This document shows, one piece after another, positions 54,821 to 62,981 of a stretch of DNA of 64,000 nt (position 1 is the first letter of the stretch; each line of letters starts with the position of its first letter). The DNA is from Roseicyclus sediminis (lineage in GTDB: Bacteria; Pseudomonadota; Alphaproteobacteria; Rhodobacterales; Rhodobacteraceae). The notes below the pieces were generated by a model. It was not told the DNA's origin. It worked only from the letters and a program-made list of their open reading frames with translations, and made no database searches. Position numbers and translations under genes: made by a program. The DNA lies in NCBI RefSeq assembly GCF_025515305.1, contig NZ_JAOPHT010000002.1:310001-374000 (forward strand), written 5' to 3'.

Positions 54821-57201
54821 CCGATCAGCAACGCAGGTTCGTCTCGACCAACCGCCGGGTGCGCGAGGATCGGCGTTTCGTCGCCGGCGCGGGCCGCTAC
54901 GTGGCCGATCTGGACATGCCCGGCACGCTGCATGTCGCGCTCGTCGCCTCGACCGCTCCAGCCGCGCGGATCCTCGGGATCGACGCCAGCGAGGCTTTGG
55001 CGATGGAGGGCGTGGTCGACGTGCTGACCGGCGAGGAACTCTCGGCGGCCGTGACCCCGCTCATGAACGGGCTGGACACACCGCTGGTGCGCCGTTTCCC
55101 GCTGGCCGTGGGACAGATCCGCTATGCCGGAGAATGGGTGGCCGCCGTGGTCGCCGAAAGCCGCGCGCTGGCCGAGGACGCCGCCGAGAAGGTGCGCGTC
55201 CGCACCGAGGCCCTCCCCTTCGTGATCGACGCCGAAGCGGCGCTGGAACCGGACGCAACCCCGGTCCATCCCGAACACGGGTCGAACCTTCTGCTCGACC
55301 GGACCTTCGACTGGGGCCCCGTGGCCGAGGACTTCGCCGCAGCCGAGGAGCGCCTCAGCCTCCGCGTCACCTGGGGCCGCAACTCCACCGTGCCGATCGA
55401 GACCTTCGGCGTGATCGCGCGCTGGAACCCCTGGGAAGAGATGCTCGATGTCTGGGCCTCGATCCAGATGCCGAAATACGCCGACCAGATCGCCCGCGCG
55501 CTGAAGCTGCCGGGCAATGCCGTGCGGGTTCACTACGACGTCGATGTCGGCGGCAGTTACGGCGTGAAGCGCGGGATCAAGCACACGGTGCTGGTCGCGT
55601 ATCTCGCGCGCAAGCTCGGCCGCCCCGTGCGGCTGATCGAGGATCGGCTGGAGAACATGCGCGCTGGCGATGCCCAGGGCCCGGAGCGGATCTTCGACAT
55701 CGACGTGGCCTTCGACCGCGACGGCACGGTGCGCTCGATGAAGATGCGCGCCCTCGACAATGCCGGCGCCTATGCCGGCCGCGCGCCGTTCCAGCTCGGC
55801 AAACCGATCGGCGCCATCGTCGGCCCCTACCGCATCGGCTCGGTCCAGTACCGCGCCATGTCCGTCACCACCAACAAGGCGGTGCAGGAGGCGGTCCGCG
55901 GCTTCGGCCAGGCGCCCACGAACTACGCCATCGAGACGATGATGGACCGCGTCGCGGCGCATCTGGGGATCGACCGGCTGGAGCTGCGCCGCCGCAACCT
56001 CATCCGCGCCGAGGAATTCCCCTACACGATCCCCTCCGGCAGCACCTACGACAGCGGCGACTATCACACCGTCATCGACAAGGTTCTGGCCCATGCCGAT
56101 TACGAGGCGCTGAAGGCCGAACGCGACCGGCTGCGCGCCGAGGGGCTGTGCGCGGGCATCGGCATCGCGGCCTGCCTCGAACCCTCGGGCGGCAACTCGT
56201 CCTTCGAGCCGCTCCTGAACGAGAAGAACCGCACGTCGACCTGGATGGAGGGTTCTCGCGTCACCATCGATGCGCTGGGGTTCGTGACCGTCGCGATCCA
56301 CACCACGAGTTCCGGGCAGGGACACGAGACGCTCGCGGCCACGGTGGTGGGCGAAGAACTCGGGATCGACCCTGACCGCATTCGCGTGACGCGGCCCGAC
56401 AGCCTGTCGAGCCTGCCCGGGAACTCGCCCGTGGGCAGCCGCATGGCGATCATGCTGGGCGGCGCGGCGGCCCGGGCCGCGCGCAATCTGAAACGCCAGC
56501 TTGTCGCCATCGGCGCCCATGCGATGGGGATCGACCCCGATACGGCGAGCTACGAGGCCGGCACGATCACCGCGCCCGATGGGCGCAGCATCGGCTGGGA
56601 CGAGCTGGTGGATATCGGCCACCGGCGGTTCCACGACCTGCCGTCCGGCACCAACCCGGGCCTCACCGCCTCGTTCATCCAGCAGGTGCCCACCGGCGTC
56701 GCGCTGCCGAAGGACGGCAAGGTGCAGATGTATCCCTGCTATTCCTTCGAATTCCACCTCGTGCTGATGGCCTTCGACCCGGTGCTCGCCAAGCCCGAGA
56801 TCCGCCGCTACGTGATCGGCCACGACTGCGGCACCGTCATCAACCCGCATATCGTGCGCGGCATGACGCTTGGCGGGATCGCCCATGGCATCGGCGCGGC
56901 CCTGCTCGAGGAATTCACCTATGACGAGGGCGGTCAGCTCATGACGCAGAGCTTCCTCGACTACCTCATGCCCTCGTCGCACGAAGTGCCTTCGGTCGAG
57001 ATCGTCCACCACTGCACCCCCTCCCCGCTGACCGAGTTCGGCCAGAAGGGTTCGGGCGAGAGCGGCTATCTCGGTGCGCCGGCGGCGATCTCGGGCGCGG
57101 TTCAGGACGCGCTGTCGCCCTGGGGGGTCACGGTCGACAAGCTCCCGCTGCGCATGAGCACGATTTCCGACACCATAGCCGACGCGGAGACTGCGGCATG
57201 A
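54817..57201 (+). CDS. Molybdenum hydroxylase catalytic subunit (CoxL/XDH-like, not a CO dehydrogenase)
   Basis: A 794-residue large subunit binding the molybdenum-pterin cofactor. Cofactor contacts include DVGGSYG (about 243-249), the active-site loop EAVRGFGQAP (about 358-367) and the catalytic Glu E748 in QKGSGESG. True CO dehydrogenases have AYxCSFR or AYRGAGR in that loop; here it is RGFGQ, as in xanthine/aldehyde/aromatic hydroxylases. The enzyme therefore probably hydroxylates an (N-hetero)aromatic ring or an aldehyde, using water. Overlaps both neighbours by 4 bases. Confidence 0.93.
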   Translation: MTDQQRRFVSTNRRVREDRRFVAGAGRYVADLDMPGTLHVALVASTAPAARILGIDASEALAMEGVVDVLTGEELSAAVTPLMNGLDTPLVRRFPLAVGQIRYAGEWVAAVVAESRALAEDAAEKVRVRTEALPFVIDAEAALEPDATPVHPEHGSNLLLDRTFDWGPVAEDFAAAEERLSLRVTWGRNSTVPIETFGVIARWNPWEEMLDVWASIQMPKYADQIARALKLPGNAVRVHYDVDVGGSYGVKRGIKHTVLVAYLARKLGRPVRLIEDRLENMRAGDAQGPERIFDIDVAFDRDGTVRSMKMRALDNAGAYAGRAPFQLGKPIGAIVGPYRIGSVQYRAMSVTTNKAVQEAVRGFGQAPTNYAIETMMDRVAAHLGIDRLELRRRNLIRAEEFPYTIPSGSTYDSGDYHTVIDKVLAHADYEALKAERDRLRAEGLCAGIGIAACLEPSGGNSSFEPLLNEKNRTSTWMEGSRVTIDALGFVTVAIHTTSSGQGHETLAATVVGEELGIDPDRIRVTRPDSLSSLPGNSPVGSRMAIMLGGAAARAARNLKRQLVAIGAHAMGIDPDTASYEAGTITAPDGRSIGWDELVDIGHRRFHDLPSGTNPGLTASFIQQVPTGVALPKDGKVQMYPCYSFEFHLVLMAFDPVLAKPEIRRYVIGHDCGTVINPHIVRGMTLGGIAHGIGAALLEEFTYDEGGQLMTQSFLDYLMPSSHEVPSVEIVHHCTPSPLTEFGQKGSGESGYLGAPAAISGAVQDALSPWGVTVDKLPLRMSTISDTIADAETAA

Positions 57202-58175
57202 TCATCGACACCCACGCCCATTTCGTCCCCCCCGCGCTGCTCGACGAGTTGCGGGACCGGCGGACGGACTTCCCCTCGGTCGAGATGATCGAGGCAAAGG
57301 ACAGTCTCGCCTTCTCCTTTTCCGGCAAGAAGCCGACGCGGCCCGTGGCGGGTTTCCTGCGCGACAAGCCGGGACGCCTTGCATGGATGGACGAGAACGG
57401 CATCGACATGCAGGTGATCGCCGGATGGCTCGACATGTTCGGCAACGACATGCCGGACGCGGAAGGCACCGAATGGGCGCGGACGATCAACCGCCACCTG
57501 AAGGAGACGGCGGACACGTCGAATGACCGGTTCCGAAGCCTCTGCGTCGTGCCGCTGCAGGATGGCCCCCGCGCCGCCGAGGTCCTGCGCGAAGCGATCG
57601 AGCAGGGCTTTGCCGGCACGATGATCGGCACCCAGCCCTTCGGCAAGGGCGGCGTTCTGGACGATCCGGGCCTCGATGCGTTCTGGGAAGCGGCGGACGA
57701 GCTTGGCGCGGTCGTGTCGATCCATCCCGTGTTCGACGCGGGCGACGACAGGGTCCATGACTACGGCATGGCCAATGCCGTCGGCCGCATCACCGACACG
57801 CTCATCGCCGTCAGCCGGCTGATCTACGCGGGCCACGTGAAGCGCTATGCAAACGCGAAGATCCTTATCGGGATCGGCGGCGCCGCCCTGCCCTACGTGC
57901 TGGGTCGGCTGGTGCGCAACGCGTCGCTCGACGACAGCCTCGGCGATCCGCGGGAGGCGCTGTCGATGATGTACTACGACACCTTGCTGCACGACCCAGA
58001 GGCGCTGAAACTCCTGCTCGGAACGGTCGGTGCCGAGAGGGTCATGCTTGGGTCGGACATGCCCTTCCCGATCGGCGACCCCACCCCGCGCGCCATTCTG
58101 GACGGGGCCGGAGTGAGCGCGGCGGAACGCGACCTGATCGAGAGCGGTGTCGCCCGGTCGCTGCTTGGTCTCTGA
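57198..58175 (+). CDS. Amidohydrolase-family (ACMSD-like) hydrolase or decarboxylase
   Basis: A 325-residue TIM-barrel metal enzyme of the COG2159 group (ACMSD, gamma-resorcylate decarboxylase, LigW relatives). The first metal motif is IDTHAHF (H6, H8), the barrel His is in VSIHPVFDAG, and the metal Asp in MLGSDMPFPIGDP. Members decarboxylate or hydrolyse ring-derived acids in the cytoplasm. The ATG overlaps the CoxL-like stop (ATGA). Its exact reaction cannot be read from the sequence. Confidence 0.87.
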   Translation: MIIDTHAHFVPPALLDELRDRRTDFPSVEMIEAKDSLAFSFSGKKPTRPVAGFLRDKPGRLAWMDENGIDMQVIAGWLDMFGNDMPDAEGTEWARTINRHLKETADTSNDRFRSLCVVPLQDGPRAAEVLREAIEQGFAGTMIGTQPFGKGGVLDDPGLDAFWEAADELGAVVSIHPVFDAGDDRVHDYGMANAVGRITDTLIAVSRLIYAGHVKRYANAKILIGIGGAALPYVLGRLVRNASLDDSLGDPREALSMMYYDTLLHDPEALKLLLGTVGAERVMLGSDMPFPIGDPTPRAILDGAGVSAAERDLIESGVARSLLGL

Positions 58176-58190
58176 GAGAGGGAAAACGCC

Positions 58191-58661
58191 ATGCACATGG
58201 ACATTTCCGGCAGCGAGGAGATCGAGGCCAGCCGCCAACGGCTCTGGGAGGGTCTGAACGATCCCGACGTGCTGACGAAATGCATCCCCGGCTGCCGGAA
58301 GATGACGGAAACGGCCCCCGATGCCTATGACGTCGAGCTGGAGCTGAAGGTCGCCGCCGTCGGCGGAAGCTTCAACGGCACGGTCGCACTGACGCACAAG
58401 AGGCCGCCGGAATACTGCCGGATCACGGTATCCGGCGAGGGCTCGCTCGGGACTGGAACCGGGACCGCGGAATTCACCATCGTCGAGACCGGCCCCGAGA
58501 CCTGCAGGCTGGACTATTCCGGCGAAGGCGAGATCGGGGGGCTGGTGGCCGGCGTCGGCCAGCGCATCCTGAAGTCGGTGGCCAAACACCTGACGAAGCA
58601 GTTCTTCAAGGACCTCCGCAAGCATTTCGACGAGACGCGGCAGGACGCGGGGGCGTCGTGA
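58191..58661 (+). CDS. CoxG-family protein (SRPBCC fold)
   Basis: A 156-residue CoxG-like protein (LWEGLNDPDVLTKCIPGCRKM, then VALTHKRPPEYCRITVSGEG and a C-terminal AKHLTKQFFKDLRKHF). CoxG-type proteins accompany CoxMSL enzymes and have been suggested to recruit or bind lipid-like electron carriers or assist maturation. The gene follows the amidohydrolase by 15 bases. Confidence 0.9.
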   Translation: MHMDISGSEEIEASRQRLWEGLNDPDVLTKCIPGCRKMTETAPDAYDVELELKVAAVGGSFNGTVALTHKRPPEYCRITVSGEGSLGTGTGTAEFTIVETGPETCRLDYSGEGEIGGLVAGVGQRILKSVAKHLTKQFFKDLRKHFDETRQDAGAS

Positions 58662-59467
58662 TGGCGGACGGCAAGGTTATGGACCTCGGCGAAGGCCGGC
58701 ACCTGTTCGTCTCCGTCTCGGAGGGCGGCGGCATGCCCGTCCTCTTCCTCAACTCGCTGGCGGCGGACCTGGGCATGTGGGACGGCGTGCGCGGGCGCAT
58801 GTCGCGGCGCTCGGTCGCTTTCGACGCCCACGGGCACGGCCGTTCCGGTGTGACCCCTGGCGACTGCACCGTCGACGACCTCGCCGAAGACGCGCTGGCG
58901 GTCATGGATGCCACCGGTCTCGACCGCGCGGTTCTGTGCGGCCTGTCGCTGGGCGGGGCGACCGCCATGGCGATGGCCGCGAAGGCGCCCGACCGTGTCG
59001 CGGGCCTTGTCCTCGCGAACACCGCCATCAGCTTTCCGCCGCCCGGGATGTGGCAAGACCGCGCCGCGACCGCGCGGAGCGGCGGTTTCGCATCGCTGGT
59101 GGAGCCGACGCTGGAGCGCTGGCTGACCGAAGGCTACCGCGCCGCCAATCCCGGCACGACCGACCAGGTGCGCGCAATGATCGCGGGCACCTCGGCCGAG
59201 GGCTATGCCGCCTGCTGCGCCGCGCTGGCCGTCGCCGACCTCGGTCCGGCGCTCGGCGGCTATGGCGGCCCGGTCCTCCTGGTCGCGGGCGCGCATGACG
59301 CCTCGACGCCGGTTGCGCGCGCCGAGGAGATGCAGGCGCTTTGCGACCGGGCCGACCTCGTCGTGCTCGACGCCGCGCATATCTCTTCCATCGAGGCGGA
59401 GGCCGACTTCGCCGACCGCCTCGAGGCTTTCGTGACATCGCTCGAAAAGGGGCAAGGCCATGGCTGA
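58661..59467 (+). CDS. Alpha/beta hydrolase, 3-oxoadipate enol-lactonase-like (PcaD-like)
   Basis: A 268-residue hydrolase with the nucleophile elbow GLSLGG, an acid in AGAHDASTP and a His in DAAHISS, the catalytic triad spacing of PcaD-type enol-lactonases (FLNSLAADLGMWDG, FDAHGHGRS). It starts at ATG 58661, overlapping the coxG stop by one base (TGATG). Its position suggests opening a lactone or another ring-cleavage product in this pathway. It overlaps ubiX by 8 bases. Confidence 0.88.
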   Translation: MADGKVMDLGEGRHLFVSVSEGGGMPVLFLNSLAADLGMWDGVRGRMSRRSVAFDAHGHGRSGVTPGDCTVDDLAEDALAVMDATGLDRAVLCGLSLGGATAMAMAAKAPDRVAGLVLANTAISFPPPGMWQDRAATARSGGFASLVEPTLERWLTEGYRAANPGTTDQVRAMIAGTSAEGYAACCAALAVADLGPALGGYGGPVLLVAGAHDASTPVARAEEMQALCDRADLVVLDAAHISSIEAEADFADRLEAFVTSLEKGQGHG

Positions 59468-60059
59468 CCGCCGCATCATCATCGGGATAAGTGGCGCCTC
59501 CGGCACGATCCTCGGCATCCGCCTGCTGGAGCTTCTGCGCCCCATCGACGACATCGAGACGCATCTCGTGATGTCGCCGGCCGCCGTGCGCACCATGAAG
59601 ATCGAGACAGACTACACGCCCGAACGGGTTCATGGGCTGGCCGACCAGGTCCACAACTTCAAGGATATCGGCGCCAGCATCGCCAGCGGTTCGTTCCGCA
59701 ACGAAGGGATGATCGTCGCGCCATGCTCGGTCAAGACGCTGAGCTCGATCGCCACCTGCCAGGCGGGCGACCTTCTGTCCCGCGCCGCCGACGTGGCCCT
59801 GAAGGAACGCCGCCGCCTCGTGCTTCTGTTCCGCGAAACCCCGCTCCATGCGGGCCATATCGCGTTGATGGACCAGGCGACGCGGTCGGGCGCAATCGTG
59901 ATGCCGGCGGTGATGGGCACCTATTACCAACCCAAGAGCGTCATGGACATCGTCGACCACCTCGCCGGCCGCGCGCTCGACCTGCTGGGCATCGAAACCG
60001 GAACCGTGAAGCGCTGGCAGGGATCGGCGCCGGGCCGGAACGCGGACGACGAGGACTGA
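59460..60059 (+). CDS. Flavin prenyltransferase UbiX-like
   Basis: A 199-residue flavoprotein that joins dimethylallyl phosphate to FMN, making prenylated FMN for UbiD-type decarboxylases. The nucleotide-binding start IIIGISGASGTILGIRLLELL, HLVMSPAAVRTMKIE and PCSVKTLSSIATCQAGDLLSRAADVALKERRRLVLLFRETPLH are diagnostic. Its gene lies immediately before ubiD, 23 bases away, so this is a dedicated partner rather than the housekeeping UbiX. Confidence 0.95.
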   Translation: MADRRIIIGISGASGTILGIRLLELLRPIDDIETHLVMSPAAVRTMKIETDYTPERVHGLADQVHNFKDIGASIASGSFRNEGMIVAPCSVKTLSSIATCQAGDLLSRAADVALKERRRLVLLFRETPLHAGHIALMDQATRSGAIVMPAVMGTYYQPKSVMDIVDHLAGRALDLLGIETGTVKRWQGSAPGRNADDED

Positions 60060-60082
60060 ACCCCGCCGGGAGGAGACCAGGC

Positions 60083-61735
60083 ATGAAGGATACCCCCACG
60101 ACGCCCTACCGCGATCTGCACGACCATATCGCGCTGCTCGAGGAGAAGGGTCTCCTGGTGCGCGTCGACCGCGAGATCGACAAGGACAGCGAGATGCACC
60201 CGCTGGTCCGCTGGCAGTTCACCGGCGGCCTGAAGGAGGAGGACCGCAAGGCGTTTCTCTTCACCAACATCCGCAACAAGGCCGGGCGCAAGTACGAGAT
60301 CCCCGTCATCGTCGGCGGACTGGCCGCGAACCGCGCGATCTACGCGACCGGCATGGGATGCGACATCGACAGCATCCGCGACAAGTGGGACGCCGCGATC
60401 GCCAACCCCGTGCCCCCGCGCGAGGTGACGGACGCCCCCTGCCACGAGATCATCGAGCAGGGCGACATCCTGAAGGAGGAAGGCCACGGCATCGACCTCT
60501 TGCCGATCCCGGTCTCGACCCCCGGTTTCGACAGCGCGCCGACGCTGAGCGCGACCAACGTGATCACCGCCGACCCCGATGACGGGGTGCAGAACATGGG
60601 CACCTACCGCTGCGGGCTGAAGGCGCCGGATCGCCTTGTTGTGCGGATGGCGACCCGCGTCGGCGGCGCGGGCGGCTACCAGCACTATCTCAAGCACCAG
60701 GCGCGGGGCGACACCGAGATGCCGGTCGCCATCGTGCTCGGCTGCCCGCCCTATGTCGCCTTCATGGGCCCCCAGAAACTGCCGATCGGGATGGACGAGT
60801 TCACCGTCGCCGGCGGTCTGGCCGGCGCACCGATCAACGTCGTCAAGGCGCGGACCGTGCCGCTGATGGTGCCGGCCGAGGCCGAAGTCGTGATCGAAGG
60901 CTACATCGACGTGACCAAGGTCGAGCCCGAGGGGCCGTTCGGCGAAAGCCACGGCCATGTCGCGCTCGAGGAATACAACATGCCGATGCGCGTGACGGCG
61001 GTGACGCGGCGCCGGGACGCGGTGATCCCGAGCTACATCAGCCAGGTCGCGCCCAGCGAGTCGAGCGTCATCAAGCGCGTCGCCTACGAGCCGCTGTTCT
61101 TCCACCACCTCAAGCACACGCTCAGCATCAAGGGCGTGAAGAAGGTCGCCCTGCACGAGCCGCTGACCGGTCTTCTGCGCGTGACCGTCATCACCATCGA
61201 ACCCGGCACGCCGCCCTCGGAGGTCTGGCGCGCGCTTTACGGCGCGGCCTATTTCAAGGGGGATTGCGGCAAGATCTGCATCGCCGTGAACGAGGATATC
61301 GACGTCGACAGCCCCGACGCGATCCTCTGGGCGATGGCCTACCGGACCAACCCGGTGAACGATGTGCAGACGCTGGCGCATCGTGGACAGGGTCACGGCC
61401 CGAAGCGCGAACACGCCGGCGAGGAGGACAGCACGCTGCTGATCGACGCGACGATGAAGTCGCCGATGCCACCCCTGGCCCTGCCCGCGCGCGAATACAT
61501 GGAGCGCGCCAAGGACATCTGGGAAGAACTCGGCCTGCCCCGCCTGACGCCGCAATCGCCCTGGCACGGTTATCAGCTGGGCGCGTGGCACGCTGTCTGG
61601 GACGAGGCCGCGAAGCGCGCCGCCGAGGGCAACTACCTCGAGAACGGCCGCATGAGCGAGAAACTGCAGGTGCCCGGACTGAAGCCCGAGACGGCCGTCG
61701 ACCCCGAGGAAAGTCTGCGCAAACTGGGCAAGTGA
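60083..61735 (+). CDS. UbiD-family decarboxylase
   Basis: A 550-residue prenyl-FMN-dependent decarboxylase. The catalytic Arg-Glu-Glu set matches R176 (NMGTYRCGLK), E283 and E288 (EPEGPFGESHGHV). Family blocks include GMGCDIDSIRDKWDAAIANP and FMGPQKLPIGMDEFTVAGGL. The specific clade cannot be told by eye; UbiD enzymes act on aromatic, heteroaromatic and alpha,beta-unsaturated acids such as phthalate, furan-dicarboxylate or vanillate. GGGAGGAGA precedes the ATG at 60083. Last gene of the operon, followed by a strong palindrome. Confidence 0.93.
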   Translation: MKDTPTTPYRDLHDHIALLEEKGLLVRVDREIDKDSEMHPLVRWQFTGGLKEEDRKAFLFTNIRNKAGRKYEIPVIVGGLAANRAIYATGMGCDIDSIRDKWDAAIANPVPPREVTDAPCHEIIEQGDILKEEGHGIDLLPIPVSTPGFDSAPTLSATNVITADPDDGVQNMGTYRCGLKAPDRLVVRMATRVGGAGGYQHYLKHQARGDTEMPVAIVLGCPPYVAFMGPQKLPIGMDEFTVAGGLAGAPINVVKARTVPLMVPAEAEVVIEGYIDVTKVEPEGPFGESHGHVALEEYNMPMRVTAVTRRRDAVIPSYISQVAPSESSVIKRVAYEPLFFHHLKHTLSIKGVKKVALHEPLTGLLRVTVITIEPGTPPSEVWRALYGAAYFKGDCGKICIAVNEDIDVDSPDAILWAMAYRTNPVNDVQTLAHRGQGHGPKREHAGEEDSTLLIDATMKSPMPPLALPAREYMERAKDIWEELGLPRLTPQSPWHGYQLGAWHAVWDEAAKRAAEGNYLENGRMSEKLQVPGLKPETAVDPEESLRKLGK

Positions 61736-61761
61736 CGCCTTTCCCCGATCGGGGAAAGGCG
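61736..61761. terminator. Bidirectional terminator palindrome after ubiD
   Basis: A perfect 26-base palindrome with arms CGCCTTTCCCCGA and its complement starts immediately after the ubiD TGA and ends 4 bases before the convergent TIGR02444 gene stop. It would terminate both transcripts; a T-tract is only modest (CTTTCC). Confidence 0.75.
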
Positions 61762-61765
61762 AGGC

Positions 61766-62254
61766 TCAGGCGACGGCCTCAAGCCGGTCGAGGAAGACCC
61801 GCACGAGGCCGTCGGGCAGATCCGTGCCCAGCATCGCGCCATAGGCGGCCAGGCTGCGGGTTGCGGCGTCGCGCGGGGCGAGACCCGTCATGCCCGGAGG
61901 CGGCGCGTTCCCCTCGAGCACCGCCTGCTGCAGCTTCTCGGCGTCGAGTTCCACCTTCTTGATCTTGGCGCGGAACCCCTCCTGCGCCTCGCGGTCCGGA
62001 AGGTAATCCTGTGTCTTGAGGACCCGCCGCACGGCGCGCAGCGGGCGCACGACCTCCTCGCGCCACGGCGCGACAGCGGCATCGACGGACGCCACGCCGG
62101 CTGCATCGTAGGCCCCGCCATCCCGCGCACGGAACAGCAGGTAGAGCATCACGTTCACATCCCCGCCATGGGTGTCCTGGAACGCGATGCAGGAGGCCTG
62201 CACCTCAGCATCGTTGTAGAATGAAAGGGAAAAGGGCCAGAACCCGTCAGCCAT
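61766..62254 (-). CDS. TIGR02444-family protein
   Basis: A 162-residue cytoplasmic protein recognised by WPFSLSFYNDAEVQASCIAFQDTHGGDVNVMLYLL, the signature of TIGR02444, and C-terminal KIKKVELDAEKLQQAVLEG. Members are small helical proteins of unknown function, widespread in Proteobacteria. Its ATG overlaps the end of the GntR gene by 8 bases, so they share a transcript. Confidence 0.85.
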   Translation of the reverse strand: MADGFWPFSLSFYNDAEVQASCIAFQDTHGGDVNVMLYLLFRARDGGAYDAAGVASVDAAVAPWREEVVRPLRAVRRVLKTQDYLPDREAQEGFRAKIKKVELDAEKLQQAVLEGNAPPPGMTGLAPRDAATRSLAAYGAMLGTDLPDGLVRVFLDRLEAVA

Positions 62255-62975
62255 CGCGCGCCTCCCGCGAAGCGGTTTCAAGATAGTCGACGGCCAGGTC
62301 GCCCACCGACCGAACGTGCCGCTCGATCGAGGCCTGGGCGCCCGCCACGTCGCGCGCAAGGATGCGGTCGACGATCTCCTGCAGCTCGGCGGACCGAAGT
62401 GCCGCGTTGTCGATCCGGCGCAGCGACCGCGCGCGCAGGAAGCCGATGCGGTTGAACAGCCGGGTGAAGACGGTCTGCATCGGCGGGTTCCCGGCGTGGC
62501 CGAACAGCGTCTCGTAGAACGCGGACTTGAGCTGCAGGCGTGCCTTCACGTCGCCCCGGTCGAGCGCATCCGCGAAGGCCCCGCTCAACCGCTCCAACTC
62601 GGCGAAGGCGGTCTGCGGCGCGCGGGCGATGAACATCGCGACGGCCGACTTCTCCAGAACGACGCGGAACTCGTATATCTCGCGCGCGGCCTCGGCGGAA
62701 ATCTCCGTGACGAAGGGGCGGCCGCGCGGGCCGACCGACACCAGTTCCTCGATCTCCAGCTGGCGCAGCGCCTCGCGGACCGAGGTGCGGCTGACATCGA
62801 GCATCTCGCACAGCTCGCGTTCCAGAAGACGCTCACCGGGGCGATAGACCCCGGTGATGATCGCTTCGCGCAGCTTGGCTAGCACCTGGTCGCGCAGGAG
62901 CATCTGCGGCCGCTCGACCGCGAAGAGGGCGCGCGCGCCGGTATTCGCTTCGTTGCTGTCGCTCGCGCTGTCCAT
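62247..62975 (-). CDS. GntR-family transcriptional regulator (FadR/FCD subgroup)
   Basis: A 242-residue repressor-type regulator. The winged helix (about 25-95) has LREAIITGVYRPGERLLERELCEMLDVSRTSVREALRQLEIEELV, and the C-terminal FCD ligand-binding domain has EIYEFRVVLEKSAVAMF and LQLKSAFYETLFGHAGN. FCD regulators usually sense organic acids. It starts 6 bases after the thiamine-diphosphate enzyme gene and may control it and the convergent UbiD operon. Confidence 0.93.
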   Translation of the reverse strand: MDSASDSNEANTGARALFAVERPQMLLRDQVLAKLREAIITGVYRPGERLLERELCEMLDVSRTSVREALRQLEIEELVSVGPRGRPFVTEISAEAAREIYEFRVVLEKSAVAMFIARAPQTAFAELERLSGAFADALDRGDVKARLQLKSAFYETLFGHAGNPPMQTVFTRLFNRIGFLRARSLRRIDNAALRSAELQEIVDRILARDVAGAQASIERHVRSVGDLAVDYLETASREARDG

Positions 62976-62981
62976 GCCGCC

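Noticed and set aside
54817-57201. Annotation of the CoxMSL set as carbon monoxide dehydrogenase
   Set aside because: The active-site loop reads RGFGQ, lacking the AYxCSFR cysteine of form I and the AYRGAGR of form II, and the operon partners are catabolic (UbiD/UbiX).
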